Assembly: GCF_003259525.1 (NCBI RefSeq)
Contig: NZ_QLLO01000006.1
Location: 62,001-126,000, forward strand
DNA from: Olleya aquimaris
GTDB lineage: Bacteria > Bacteroidota > Bacteroidia > Flavobacteriales > Flavobacteriaceae
Length of the DNA stretch: 64,000 bases
Reading direction: 5' to 3'
Positions 16,219-23,557 of this stretch are shown here, in pieces (within the stretch, counting starts at the first letter, position 1; every line of letters starts with the position of its first letter). Under the pieces are notes generated by a model that worked only from the letters and a program-made list of their open reading frames with translations, did not search any database and was not told the origin of the DNA. The translations under genes were made by a program, and so were the position numbers.

Positions 16219-17424
16219 TTATTCTTTTCCGTCTACATAATCTTGCAAATAGCTGTAACGATTTGTTAATTGACCATTTTCTGTCATTTTAGCACGTTTT
16301 AAAACTCCATCCACATCATTATTAAAAAAAGCAGGAATCACATGTTTTAAAAACATATCTCCAAAACCTTCGCTTGCATCTTTAGGTAACTCACATGGTA
16401 AGTTATCTACTGCCATAACGGTAATGGCATCTTTATGATTAAAAGCAACTTCTTGTTCTGTTTTAGGATTATAACCATAAAATGGGTCTGCTATAGTTGA
16501 CGGTCTAATGGTGCTAGCTACTGGTCCATCAATATCGCATGAGATGTCAGCTACTAGGTTAATTCTAAATTCTGGATGTTTAGCATCCTCTCTGGTAAAT
16601 AAATAAGGTGCACCATCACCATAAAAATGTCCTGCAATAAAAAAATCGGTTTGTTTAGCATAAGGCATAAAATTGCTTTTATAACCACTTGGGTCTTTAT
16701 AAAACGCAAACTTATTACCAACTTTACCATCTTTGCGCTTGCTGTATTCCATAACATCAACCATGCAATATACAGGTTCTGAAAACTCTGTTGTTAAATA
16801 CAAAGCATCACTAACTTCTTTTATTTTTAAATGATCTAGAATTTCTTTAGCACCTTTTGCCACTTTTCCTGTACCTGAAAGCAATATCTTTATATTAGGG
16901 ATAGTGATTTTGTCTAACTCTTGTTTAACATGATCTAAATCTTTTAAAGTCTCTACTTTTGGTAAATTAAAAAGCTTGTCACGTAAACCCAAAGCCCTAA
17001 AACCATTATAAGCACCAACTAATCCAGCATAACGACCAAAACCAATAAGTCTTGCGCCATTTTGTTTTACAATGGTTTCGTGGTCGTATAATTCTATATT
17101 TTTGTTTAAAATAGCTTGTAACAACTTACGGTTGTAGGGTTGTTTTTTTATGGTGTGACTAAAGAAAAAATATTTTTTATTAGGAATCAGTGCCTCAATA
17201 GGCACTTCTTTTACTCCAAACATAACATCTGCATCAGAAACATCTTCTGATACCTCAAATCCTAATTTTTCGTAATCGGAATCCTTAAACACACGAATAT
17301 CCGAAGCCTCTACAATGATTTTTGCTTGTGAAAAATCTGTTTGTAGTTTTTTTAAATCGTTAGGTGAAAATACAACACGTCTATCTGGTGGATTTTTGCG
17401 TTCTTTTATAATGGCGAATTTCAT
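16219..17424 (-). CDS. LYS1/LKR-like saccharopine dehydrogenase family NAD(P) oxidoreductase
   Basis: A 401-residue protein of the alanine dehydrogenase/transhydrogenase fold. The N-terminus (MKFAIIKERKNPPDRRVVFSP) and the FSHTIKKQPYNRKLL and LYDHETIVKQNGARLIGFGRYAG segments match the lysine-ketoglutarate reductase side of the saccharopine dehydrogenase family rather than true alanine dehydrogenase. A dinucleotide-binding segment follows near residues 175-195 (IKILLSGTGKVAKGAKEIL). Family reactions couple an amino acid and a 2-oxo acid with NAD(P)H; whether it forms saccharopine is not shown. No lysine-degradation partner is adjacent. Monocistronic. Confidence 0.8.
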   Translation of the reverse strand: MKFAIIKERKNPPDRRVVFSPNDLKKLQTDFSQAKIIVEASDIRVFKDSDYEKLGFEVSEDVSDADVMFGVKEVPIEALIPNKKYFFFSHTIKKQPYNRKLLQAILNKNIELYDHETIVKQNGARLIGFGRYAGLVGAYNGFRALGLRDKLFNLPKVETLKDLDHVKQELDKITIPNIKILLSGTGKVAKGAKEILDHLKIKEVSDALYLTTEFSEPVYCMVDVMEYSKRKDGKVGNKFAFYKDPSGYKSNFMPYAKQTDFFIAGHFYGDGAPYLFTREDAKHPEFRINLVADISCDIDGPVASTIRPSTIADPFYGYNPKTEQEVAFNHKDAITVMAVDNLPCELPKDASEGFGDMFLKHVIPAFFNNDVDGVLKRAKMTENGQLTNRYSYLQDYVDGKE

Positions 17425-17481
17425 AAATTTAAATTTGTAGTTGCTAAAATACCTTTAAAATTAAGGTTTAGCAAATATAAT

Positions 17482-17694
17482 TTAGTCAACTCGTTGGACT
17501 TCATTTTCACTTTTTAAAACATAATCACCATCATCTTGTTTAATATATAATGCTTTGTTACCAGACTCTCCTTCTCTTGTAATTTTGGTGCCTTTAATGG
17601 TTTTAGTTATTTTTTCAGTATAGGTTTCTTCAACTTTTCCTTTTGCTGTTCCTTTACCCCATTTCCATTGTACTTTTGTTCCTTTTTGAATCAT
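17482..17694 (-). CDS. DUF2945 / HVA1 TUDOR-like small protein
   Basis: A 70-residue basic protein of the DUF2945 (hypervirulence-associated HVA1 TUDOR) family, recognised by KGTKVQWKWGKGTAKGKV at the start and KALYIKQDDGDYVLKSENEVQRV at the end. The SH3/TUDOR-like fold suggests binding of protein or nucleic acid, but the role in bacteria is not known. It is upstream of the LYS1-like gene on the same strand with a 57-base gap. Confidence 0.85.
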   Translation of the reverse strand: MIQKGTKVQWKWGKGTAKGKVEETYTEKITKTIKGTKITREGESGNKALYIKQDDGDYVLKSENEVQRVD

Positions 17695-17834
17695 TTTTTT
17701 AATTTTCTGTTTAAATTACTTTAAAAGCATGACAATTTATCTTAAGATTTTTATAAAACTGGATTGGTATAAACTTTGCTTTATAATTTTTAGTAATTTC
17801 GTCATCCTTAATTACAAATACCTTTAATTAAAAT

Positions 17835-18227
17835 GGGGTCGACTGGTTTTGACAGCGAGATTAATTAAACGGTAAGCACGTCGAGTAATGATTTTGAACT
17901 CGTAAAACGCTAAGTCAACTTTTTAATCGGCGAGAATAACTACGCTTTAGCTGCCTAATCCGAATTATAGTAGGATTAAGCCTCGGCTCACAAGGTGAGC
18001 AAGCTTTATGTCTCCGGAAAGCCTTGATTGACGGCGTTCCATTTTGAGGCATCGAAAATGTCAATATAGATTAAGTAGCGCTTCGATGCTTTTTCGAAAC
18101 TTAAGAAGATAAGTTAAAAGTAGGTTGTTTGTTACCAGCTTTTAATCGAAAACCTAAGAACAAAATAAACGTGTAGAAAGCCCTTTGGTTACTTGTTTGG
18201 ACGAGAGTTCGATTCTCTCCGACTCCA
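17835..18227 (+). ncRNA. ssrA: Transfer-messenger RNA (tmRNA)
   Basis: Single-piece tmRNA of about 393 nt. The 5' end GGGGUCGACUGG pairs with the 3' end CGACUCC to give a 7-bp acceptor stem with one G-U pair; the T-arm GAGAG-UUCGAUU-CUCUC lies just before it. The discriminator A is at 18227 and CCA is not encoded, so it must be added. The tag reading frame (17929-17958) encodes GENNYALAA, the expected flavobacterial tag ending in LAA. The RNA rescues stalled ribosomes with SmpB and marks the nascent chain for proteolysis. A strong terminator follows at 18234. Confidence 0.97.
17929..17958 (+). other. tmRNA proteolysis tag reading frame
   Basis: Resume codon GGC at 17929, then codons for Gly-Glu-Asn-Asn-Tyr-Ala-Leu-Ala-Ala and a TAA at 17956. 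The Leu-Ala-Ala end is the degron recognised by ClpXP-type proteases. Confidence 0.95.
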
Positions 18228-18233
18228 CTTATA

Positions 18234-18266
18234 CTCTCCAAAGTCTAGTACTTTTGGAGAGTTTTT
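18234..18266 (+). terminator. Intrinsic terminator of tmRNA
   Basis: Nine-bp stem CTCTCCAAA (18234-18242) and TTTGGAGAG (18253-18261) with a short loop, followed by five T residues. It lies just after the tmRNA 3' end and before the nitroreductase gene. Confidence 0.9.
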
Positions 18267-18291
18267 ATTTATTCTAATTGATTATAATAGC

Positions 18292-19020
18292 ATGGAAAAA
18301 ACAGTTACCGAAGCCATTAATTACAGACGATCTACTAGAGTCTATAAAAAAACAGATATAGATACTCAAAAAGTAAAACAGTGTTTACTTAATGCATCGT
18401 TAGCACCTACAAGTAGTAATTTACAATTGTGGGAGTTTTATCATGTTACTAATAAAGAAACATTAAAGCAAATTGCAGAAGCCTGCTTTAATCAAAGTGC
18501 AGCAAAAACAGCTAATCAATTAGTTGTAATAGTTACTAGAAAAGATCTTTGGAAAAAACGAGCTAAAGCCAATATTGAGTTTTTAAATAAAGTCTACAAT
18601 ACGCCTAATTTATCTGACAAAGACTTGAAAAGAAAAAAAATGGCGACTAATTATTACAAAAAATTAATACCTACCATTTACATGGATTTTTTAGGAATTT
18701 TAGGTTTTATAAAATATATTATTTTTCAAATTGTTGGTATTTTTAAACCAATTTACAGACAAACAAGATTAAGTGATATGCGCATTGTTGCACATAAAAG
18801 TGCTGGATTAGCTGCTCAAAATTTTATGACAAGTATGGCTGCAATTGGTTATGACACCTGTCCTATGGAAGGAAGCGATACGTTACGCGTAAAAAAAGCA
18901 CTTAATTTACCGTCTGGTTCTGAAATAAATATGGTTATTGGTTGCGGAATTAGAGAGGAGTCTGGTATTTATGGTCCTAGATTTAGAATACCTTTTGAGG
19001 AAGTATATAAAGAAGTTTAA
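18292..19020 (+). CDS. Nitroreductase family protein
   Basis: A 242-residue FMN-dependent nitroreductase-fold protein. The N-terminal TEAINYRRSTRVYK and LNASLAPTSSNLQLWEFY blocks are the family's FMN-binding residues, and a late GYDTCPMEGSD segment with GLAAQNFMTSMAAIGYDTC shows the second FMN contact. It probably reduces nitro- or quinone-type compounds with NAD(P)H. I chose ATG 18292; a longer frame starting at 18193 would begin inside the tmRNA gene and is therefore wrong. The gene is separated from the tmRNA by a terminator and converges with the rhodanese lipoprotein gene 2 bases after its stop. Confidence 0.9.
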   Translation: MEKTVTEAINYRRSTRVYKKTDIDTQKVKQCLLNASLAPTSSNLQLWEFYHVTNKETLKQIAEACFNQSAAKTANQLVVIVTRKDLWKKRAKANIEFLNKVYNTPNLSDKDLKRKKMATNYYKKLIPTIYMDFLGILGFIKYIIFQIVGIFKPIYRQTRLSDMRIVAHKSAGLAAQNFMTSMAAIGYDTCPMEGSDTLRVKKALNLPSGSEINMVIGCGIREESGIYGPRFRIPFEEVYKEV

Positions 19021-19022
19021 AA

Positions 19023-19412
19023 TTACTTTACGTATTTAAAGCCTTCATGCTTCCATTTAGAAAAACCTCCTTGTAAATCGTATATTTTTTTAAACCCTAA
19101 ATCTTTCATTTTTTCTGCACACTTAGCACTTCTACCTCCTTTTTGACAGTATAATAAGACAGGTTTTTCTTTGTCTAACGTTTTAATATCTTCTTCAAAA
19201 GTTGGAGACATAAAATCTATATTTTGGGCTTCAGCTATATAACCAGCTTGAAACTCTTCTGGAGTTCTTACATCAACTAATTGTACATTATCTAATTGTA
19301 AAAGGGTCTGCATCTCTTCTGGAGAGACTACTTTTGTTTCGCTTTCAATTTGTGGCTTACAACTAAGTACTAATACCAGAAAAAGACTAAATAAGATTGA
19401 TGATGTTTTCAT
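19023..19412 (-). CDS. Rhodanese-domain lipoprotein
   Basis: A 129-residue exported lipoprotein: signal MKTSSILFSLFLVLVLSC with lipidated Cys at 18. Residues about 35-125 form a rhodanese domain (VQLVDVRTPEEFQAGYIAEA) with the catalytic Cys in the LLYCQKGGRSAKCAEKM loop. Such proteins handle sulfane sulfur in the periplasm. I start it at 19412 rather than 19448, which would overlap the next rhodanese gene and bury the lipoprotein signal. It is downstream of that cytosolic rhodanese (gap of 10 bases), so the two form an operon. Confidence 0.88.
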   Translation of the reverse strand: MKTSSILFSLFLVLVLSCKPQIESETKVVSPEEMQTLLQLDNVQLVDVRTPEEFQAGYIAEAQNIDFMSPTFEEDIKTLDKEKPVLLYCQKGGRSAKCAEKMKDLGFKKIYDLQGGFSKWKHEGFKYVK

Positions 19413-19422
19413 ATTAATAATG

Positions 19423-19731
19423 TTATTCGACTTCTCCGGTCCACTCACTAAATCCTCCTATAAGATTATAAGTGTTTTCAAAGCCTAATTGATTCATAAT
19501 TGCACAAGCTTGAGCACTACGTCCTCCAGCTTTACAGTAGACATACACGTTTTTAGATTTATCTAATTCTTCTACCTCATAAATAAACCCTTGACCTTTA
19601 TAAATGTCTATGTGTAATGCATTAGGTATTTTACCTTCTGCTACTTCATCTTCTGTTCTTACATCAAGGATGATTGCATTGTCATCATTTTTTAATTGAT
19701 TTACCCAATCCTCTTGTGTTAAATCTGCCAT
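19423..19731 (-). CDS. Cytosolic rhodanese-like sulfurtransferase
   Basis: A 102-residue single-domain rhodanese without a signal peptide. The active-site loop VYVYCKAGGRSAQACAI carries the catalytic Cys at about residue 66, and the preceding AIILDVRTEDEVAEGKIPNALHI block is typical. It transfers sulfane sulfur to thiol acceptors. It is paired with an exported rhodanese lipoprotein 10 bases downstream. Upstream at 19756-19763 (minus strand) is a perfect TAnnTTTG promoter element 24 bases before the ATG. Confidence 0.9.
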   Translation of the reverse strand: MADLTQEDWVNQLKNDDNAIILDVRTEDEVAEGKIPNALHIDIYKGQGFIYEVEELDKSKNVYVYCKAGGRSAQACAIMNQLGFENTYNLIGGFSEWTGEVE

Positions 19732-19755
19732 TTTAAAATCCTTTTAATTTAGGTT

Positions 19756-19763
19756 CAAAATTA
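19756..19763 (-). promoter_or_regulatory. Candidate -7 element of rhodanese operon promoter
   Basis: On the minus strand TAATTTTG matches the Bacteroidetes -7 consensus TAnnTTTG, 24 bases upstream of the rhodanese ATG at 19731. No convincing -33 TTG was found at the usual distance. Confidence 0.5.
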
Positions 19764-19790
19764 ACATTTCTTTAGAATATAGACATAAAA

Positions 19791-19818
19791 AAATCCGAAA
19801 TGTTACAATCTCGGATTT
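19791..19818 (-). terminator. Intrinsic terminator of thioredoxin operon
   Basis: Eight-bp arms AAATCCGA (19791-19798) and TCGGATTT (19811-19818); on the minus strand the stem is followed by a run of T. It ends the two-gene thioredoxin-fold operon and separates it from the rhodanese operon. Confidence 0.82.
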
Positions 19819-19841
19819 TATTATTTGATATCTATAAAAAA

Positions 19842-20462
19842 TTAAACTTTTATTGAACAACCAATAGCTCTAGTTTCTTTAACTTCTATATCTTTTCCGC
19901 TTAGTAGAGCATCTACAGCATTTTCAACATACTTTGTTTTAACTTCAGTTTCATCTTGATAATTATCGTCTATTGCACCAATATATTTCACAATATTTTT
20001 TTCGTCATACTTTTCTAAAATGTAAACATGAGGTGTTTTAGTGGCACCATATTGTGGATATATTTTTTGTCCTTCGTCCATTAAATAGGGAAATGTAAAC
20101 CCTTTTTCTTTGGCTCTTTTTTGCATTGCTTCCATACTATCACCAGGTTTAACTTCTGTGTTATTTGGCATTATTGCAATTACTGGATAACCTAAATCTG
20201 CGTATTTTTTATTTAATGCTTCAACCCTATCCTCATATGCTACTGCATACGGACACGTGTTACAAGTAAAAACAACTATAAAGCCTTTAGCTTCCTTAAA
20301 ATCTGATAAAGACACCATGCTTCCATCGATGTTTTCTAATTCAAAATCGGTAGCATCATCACCAATTTTATACCCTTGAGATTCAATATTAGATTGAGTA
20401 GTAAATGCACTTACTGTAATTAACAATAAGAATACCGCTGTAATTTTTAGTGTTTTTTTCAT
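19842..20462 (-). CDS. Exported thioredoxin-fold / peroxiredoxin-like protein
   Basis: A 206-residue protein with a cleavable signal peptide (MKKTLKITAVFLLLITVSAFT). The mature part is a thioredoxin-fold AhpC/TSA-like domain, with VVFTCNTCPYAVAYE carrying a CxxC pair at about residues 72-75, and KTPHVYIL containing the cis-Pro. Proteins of this group reduce disulfides or peroxides in the periplasm. It lies 6 bases after a TlpA-like gene on the same strand, so the pair probably cooperates in periplasmic redox control. The operon ends at the terminator at 19791-19818. Confidence 0.85.
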   Translation of the reverse strand: MKKTLKITAVFLLLITVSAFTTQSNIESQGYKIGDDATDFELENIDGSMVSLSDFKEAKGFIVVFTCNTCPYAVAYEDRVEALNKKYADLGYPVIAIMPNNTEVKPGDSMEAMQKRAKEKGFTFPYLMDEGQKIYPQYGATKTPHVYILEKYDEKNIVKYIGAIDDNYQDETEVKTKYVENAVDALLSGKDIEVKETRAIGCSIKV

Positions 20463-20468
20463 GATTAT

Positions 20469-20993
20469 TTAATTTAAAAATTGTTTTAATTCGGTTTCTA
20501 ACTCTTTGTACTCAAAAGAGCGTTCGTAAAATATTGTTTTCTTTTGATTGTAAATAATTGTAGCAGGTATAGCTCCAGACCAGTCTTTATTTACTTTTGG
20601 GATCCATGTATTAGAATCTACATCGTTAAGTAAAATAACTTCACTTTTAAGTTTATGCTTATTTAAAAATGGTTTAAGCTTAGTTTCTAAATGCTTAGGA
20701 AAATCTAAACTTACCAATATAACTTCAACTTTTTTATTAGAATATTCTTTGTTTAGTTTTTCAAAATAGGGTAATTCTTTGACACAAGGTGCACACCAAG
20801 TTGCCCAAAAATTAACTACATATGTTTTTGTTTTATCTTTAGTTGCCAAATAGTTTTCTAACTCTTCAAAATTGAAAATTTTCAATGTTTCAGAATCTGA
20901 CAAAAATGAATTTTCTGAAGTAAACCCTAGATTAATCAGAGGATTACTACAAGGTAAGAAAACGAATAATGATAATAATAAAACAGACTTCAT
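20469..20993 (-). CDS. TlpA/ResA-like thioredoxin-fold protein
   Basis: A 174-residue exported or membrane-anchored protein with a short N-terminal hydrophobic segment ending in a Cys (LFVFLPCSNPL), possibly a lipoprotein. The redox site is in VNFWATWCAPCVKELPYF (CAPC), and AIPATIIY carries the cis-Pro. It is a thiol-disulfide exchange protein of the ResA/TlpA type acting outside the cytoplasm. It precedes the peroxiredoxin-like gene by 6 bases. Its 5' end faces the trp leader region. Confidence 0.88.
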   Translation of the reverse strand: MKSVLLLSLFVFLPCSNPLINLGFTSENSFLSDSETLKIFNFEELENYLATKDKTKTYVVNFWATWCAPCVKELPYFEKLNKEYSNKKVEVILVSLDFPKHLETKLKPFLNKHKLKSEVILLNDVDSNTWIPKVNKDWSGAIPATIIYNQKKTIFYERSFEYKELETELKQFLN

Positions 20994-21060
20994 ACAGTAA
21001 AAATAACATTAAATACAATGTGTTTTATTCTTTTAACAAATAATTAAATAGCTAAAACAT

Positions 21061-21090
21061 TTGAAAACTAAAATTTGATTTATATATTTG
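21061..21090 (+). promoter_or_regulatory. trp operon promoter
   Basis: TTG at 21061-21063 and TATATTTG at 21083-21090 match the Bacteroidetes -33 TTG and -7 TAnnTTTG elements with the favoured 19-base spacing. Transcription would begin about 21096, roughly 10 bases before the leader peptide ATG. Confidence 0.8.
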
Positions 21091-21105
21091 AACTTTACAA
21101 AACAA

Positions 21106-21168
21106 ATGAACGCAATATTAAATCATACTTGGTGGTGGAACTCTCGAAAATCAACATTCGTGAACTAA
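21106..21168 (+). CDS. trpL: trp operon leader peptide with three consecutive Trp codons
   Basis: A 20-residue leader peptide, MNAILNHTWWWNSRKSTFVN, lying between the trp promoter and trpE. Residues 9-11 are three consecutive Trp codons (TGG at 21130-21138), far above chance in so short a peptide. Its stop codon at 21166 lies just past the second arm of an upstream hairpin that competes with the terminator. The layout is that of ribosome-mediated attenuation: stalling at the Trp codons when charged tRNA-Trp is scarce would prevent the terminator from forming. Confidence 0.9.
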   Translation: MNAILNHTWWWNSRKSTFVN

Positions 21169-21232
21169 CGCTATAAGTATATTTAATAATAAAAATATCA
21201 AAAAGGCTTGTCATTCACGACAAGCCTTTTTT
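21142..21232 (+). promoter_or_regulatory. trp attenuator: pause hairpin, antiterminator and terminator
   Basis: Three competing pairings are visible. Pause hairpin: TCTCGAA (21142-21148) with TTCGTGA (21157-21163), one mismatch. Antiterminator: TCGTGAA (21158-21164) with TTCACGA (21214-21220), 7 bp. Terminator: AAAAAGGCTTGTC (21200-21212) with GACAAGCCTTTTT (21219-21231), a 13-bp stem with a 6-base loop, followed by T. A ribosome stalled at the Trp codons covers the first arm and frees the second for antitermination; a ribosome at the stop codon blocks the second arm and allows termination. Confidence 0.85.
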
Positions 21233-21248
21233 CATTTTAAACCAAGAC

Positions 21249-22640
21249 ATGAAAACATTTAGTTTATACACACATTACAAAAAAATATTAGCAGATACTA
21301 TAACACCTGTTAGCATTTATCTTAAAATAAGAGATAAATATCCTAACAGTATTTTATTAGAAAGTAGTGATTATCATGCTAACGATAATAGCTTCTCATA
21401 CATCTGTTTTAATCCTATTGCTTCTATAAAAGTTGATGATAAAGCCATTACACAGACTTTTCCCGACGGAAGTATAATGAAGAATAAAGTACGTAATGTC
21501 ACTAAAATGATACATAAATTCACTAAACGATTTAAAGTAAATTCTAAAGACTTTAAGTTTATTAATAACGGAATTTTTGGTTATACTGCTTATGATGCAG
21601 TCAAACATTTTGAAGATATTGACATTTCAAAAAAACCAAATTCTTTAGATATACCAGATATTTACTATGCAGTGTATCAAAATATAATTGCTATTAACCA
21701 TTTTAAAAATGAAGCTTATATTTTTGCGCATTGCTTTGAAACTGAAAATAATATTGAGGAAGTCTTACAACTCATTCAATCTAAAAACTTTGCGTCTTAC
21801 GAGTTTACAACAAATTCTGACTTAGAGTCTAATCTAACAGATGATGAATATAAACAACAAGTTGCTTTAGCAAAACAACATTGTGCCAGAGGTGATGTGT
21901 TTCAGTTAGTATTGTCAAAAAAATTCTCGCAAGCGTTTAAAGGAGACGAGTTTAACGTCTATCGTGCATTACGAAGCATCAATCCGTCGCCTTACCTGTT
22001 TTATTTTGATTATGGAAATTTTAAAATATTTGGAAGCTCTCCCGAAGCACAATTAGTAGTTAATAAAGGTCGTGCAGAAATCCATCCAATTGCAGGAACT
22101 TTTAAACGTACAGGTAACGATGAAAAGGATACAGAATTAGCAAAACAATTAGCTGCAGACGAAAAAGAAAATGCAGAACATGTGATGTTAGTTGATTTAG
22201 CTAGAAACGACTTAAGTAGACACGGTAGCGAAGTTAAAGTAGAAACGTATAGAGAAGCACAGTTTTTTTCTCACGTTATCCATTTAGTAAGTAAAGTAAC
22301 AGGTAAAGTGCATAAAGATGTACCAACCATGCAAGTAGTAGCAGACACCTTTCCAGCTGGAACATTAAGTGGTGCACCAAAGCACAAAGCCATGCAACTT
22401 ATAGAAAAGTACGAAAAAACAAGTCGTGCTTTTTATGGTGGCGCAATTGGTTTTATGGATTTTAACGGTAATTATAACCATGCCATTATGATTAGGACTT
22501 TTATGAGTAAAAACCACAAACTACATTGGCAAGCAGGAGCTGGATTGGTATCAAAATCTGACCCAGAAAACGAATTACAAGAAGTATATAACAAACTAGG
22601 AGCACTAACAAAAGCTATTGAATTAGCAAAGGATATTTAA
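21249..22640 (+). CDS. trpE: Anthranilate synthase component I
   Basis: Makes anthranilate from chorismate with the TrpG glutaminase subunit; the first committed step of tryptophan synthesis. The 463-residue protein has the chorismate-binding core in the second half: GRAEIHPIAGTFKRTG, ENAEHVMLVDLARNDL and FPAGTLSGAPKHKAM. The N-terminal LLESS at residues 36-40 is the site that binds tryptophan in feedback-sensitive TrpE, so the enzyme is probably feedback-inhibited. It follows the attenuator by 17 bases and is the first gene of a complete trp operon. Confidence 0.97.
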   Translation: MKTFSLYTHYKKILADTITPVSIYLKIRDKYPNSILLESSDYHANDNSFSYICFNPIASIKVDDKAITQTFPDGSIMKNKVRNVTKMIHKFTKRFKVNSKDFKFINNGIFGYTAYDAVKHFEDIDISKKPNSLDIPDIYYAVYQNIIAINHFKNEAYIFAHCFETENNIEEVLQLIQSKNFASYEFTTNSDLESNLTDDEYKQQVALAKQHCARGDVFQLVLSKKFSQAFKGDEFNVYRALRSINPSPYLFYFDYGNFKIFGSSPEAQLVVNKGRAEIHPIAGTFKRTGNDEKDTELAKQLAADEKENAEHVMLVDLARNDLSRHGSEVKVETYREAQFFSHVIHLVSKVTGKVHKDVPTMQVVADTFPAGTLSGAPKHKAMQLIEKYEKTSRAFYGGAIGFMDFNGNYNHAIMIRTFMSKNHKLHWQAGAGLVSKSDPENELQEVYNKLGALTKAIELAKDI

Positions 22641-22646
22641 GTGAAT

Positions 22647-22674
22647 AGTAAGCAGTAAGCAGTAAGCAGTAAAC
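22647..22674 (+). repeat. Heptamer tandem array after trpE
   Basis: Four copies of a 7-base unit (AGTAAGC three times, then AGTAAAC), starting 6 bases after the trpE stop. Similar heptamers occur after trpG, trpD and coaD. Confidence 0.85.
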
Positions 22675-22685
22675 AAATATGAAAA

Positions 22686-22900
22686 ACTTAGAATTAAAAA
22701 TAATATAAAGAAAAAGAAAAGTCCCAAATCAATTCGTAGAATTGAACATTGAAATACAGAAATAATGAGTGAAGGAATGTAGATACGAAGCGTAGCTTCT
22801 AGCACGAGATTCCGAAAGCGAATGGTGCTTTAGCAATTTCCTCATTTCAATGTGATTTTTTGGTTCGTTTTGCATCAAGGCAAAATGAACAATAAGATAA
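22686..22900 (+). repeat. Intergenic repeat element, copy A (trpE-trpG gap)
   Basis: About 215 bases sharing both ends with copy B at 24583-24803. The left block contains a 29-base stretch at 22717-22745 that differs from 24614-24642 by one base and includes the palindrome CAATTC-GTA-GAATTG. The right block (about 22855-22900) is a diverged match to 24757-24803 (TTTTTTGGTTCG ... AAGGCAAAATGAAC in this copy). The middles differ. Together with the heptamers and a hairpin at 22922 it fills the 305-base trpE-trpG gap; no gene is supported there. Confidence 0.7.
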
Positions 22901-22921
22901 ATAGAAGTTTAATCAAAAAGA

Positions 22922-22939
22922 TTCCCATTTTCATGGGAA
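22922..22939 (+). promoter_or_regulatory. Hairpin in the trpG leader
   Basis: A perfect 7-bp inverted repeat, TTCCCAT-TTTC-ATGGGAA, ends 6 bases before the trpG ATG at 22946. It could occlude the ribosome start or be an RNA processing signal. Its sequence resembles the remains of a common intergenic palindrome, so it may have no role. Confidence 0.5.
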
Positions 22940-22945
22940 ATACAT

Positions 22946-23509
22946 ATGAAAGTATTAGTAATAGACAATTACGACAGTTTTACCTACAACCTAGTCCATT
23001 ATTTAGAAGACTTAGATTGCGAAGTAACAGTAAAACGAAACGACAAACTCACTTTAGACGATGTTGAGGCTTTTGATAAAATAGTGTTATCACCAGGACC
23101 AGGAATACCTGATGAAGCAGGATTACTAAAAGCAATTATAAAAGAATACGCATCCACTAAAAGTATTTTGGGAGTGTGTTTAGGTCAGCAAGCCATTGGC
23201 GAAGTTTTTGGAGGCTCATTAATCAATTTAGACGAGGTCTATCATGGTGTTGCCACCAAAGTAACCACTTGTGTTGATGATGAAATTTTATTTAAAGGAT
23301 TAGATAAAACTTTTGAAGTTGGTCGTTACCATTCGTGGGTTGTCCATTCAAACTTACCAGACGTTTTAGAAGCCACATCGTTTGATGAAAATGGTCAAGT
23401 CATGTCGTTAAGACACAAATTATATGACGTTAAAGGAGTACAATACCACCCAGAAAGTGTGTTAACTCCTCATGGTAAACAAATATTAGAGAATTGGGTG
23501 AACAGTTAG
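22946..23509 (+). CDS. trpG: Anthranilate synthase component II (glutamine amidotransferase)
   Basis: A 187-residue class I glutamine amidotransferase that supplies ammonia to TrpE. The triad is present: Cys78 in LGVCLGQQ, His168 and Glu170 in VQYHPES. It is not fused to trpD, unlike in Enterobacteria. The stop codon (TAG at 23507) lies inside a heptamer repeat array (23504-23531). The 305-base gap from trpE is unusually long for subunits made in fixed ratio and is filled by repeats. Confidence 0.97.
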   Translation: MKVLVIDNYDSFTYNLVHYLEDLDCEVTVKRNDKLTLDDVEAFDKIVLSPGPGIPDEAGLLKAIIKEYASTKSILGVCLGQQAIGEVFGGSLINLDEVYHGVATKVTTCVDDEILFKGLDKTFEVGRYHSWVVHSNLPDVLEATSFDENGQVMSLRHKLYDVKGVQYHPESVLTPHGKQILENWVNS

Positions 23510-23531
23510 CTGTTAGCTGCTAACAGCTAGC
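23504..23531 (+). repeat. Heptamer tandem array overlapping the trpG stop
   Basis: Four 7-base units: AGTTAGC, TGTTAGC, TGCTAAC, AGCTAGC. The first contains the trpG stop TAG, and the last two are near-complements of the first two, so the array can also fold into a small hairpin. Confidence 0.8.
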
Positions 23532-23557
23532 AAAAATGAAAATTATTAGAAATTAAT

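Noticed and set aside
16554-16760. Minus-strand frame inside the LYS1-like gene
   Set aside because: Out-of-frame shadow of a strong coding sequence, with no independent start context.
18193-18291. N-terminal extension of the nitroreductase frame, beginning inside the tmRNA
   Set aside because: These codons overlap the tmRNA acceptor and T-arm and its terminator; the family N-terminus begins at ATG 18292.
22852-23067. Open frame on the plus strand in the trpE-trpG gap
   Set aside because: It covers the right end of a repeat element and the start of trpG in another frame; no protein-like features.
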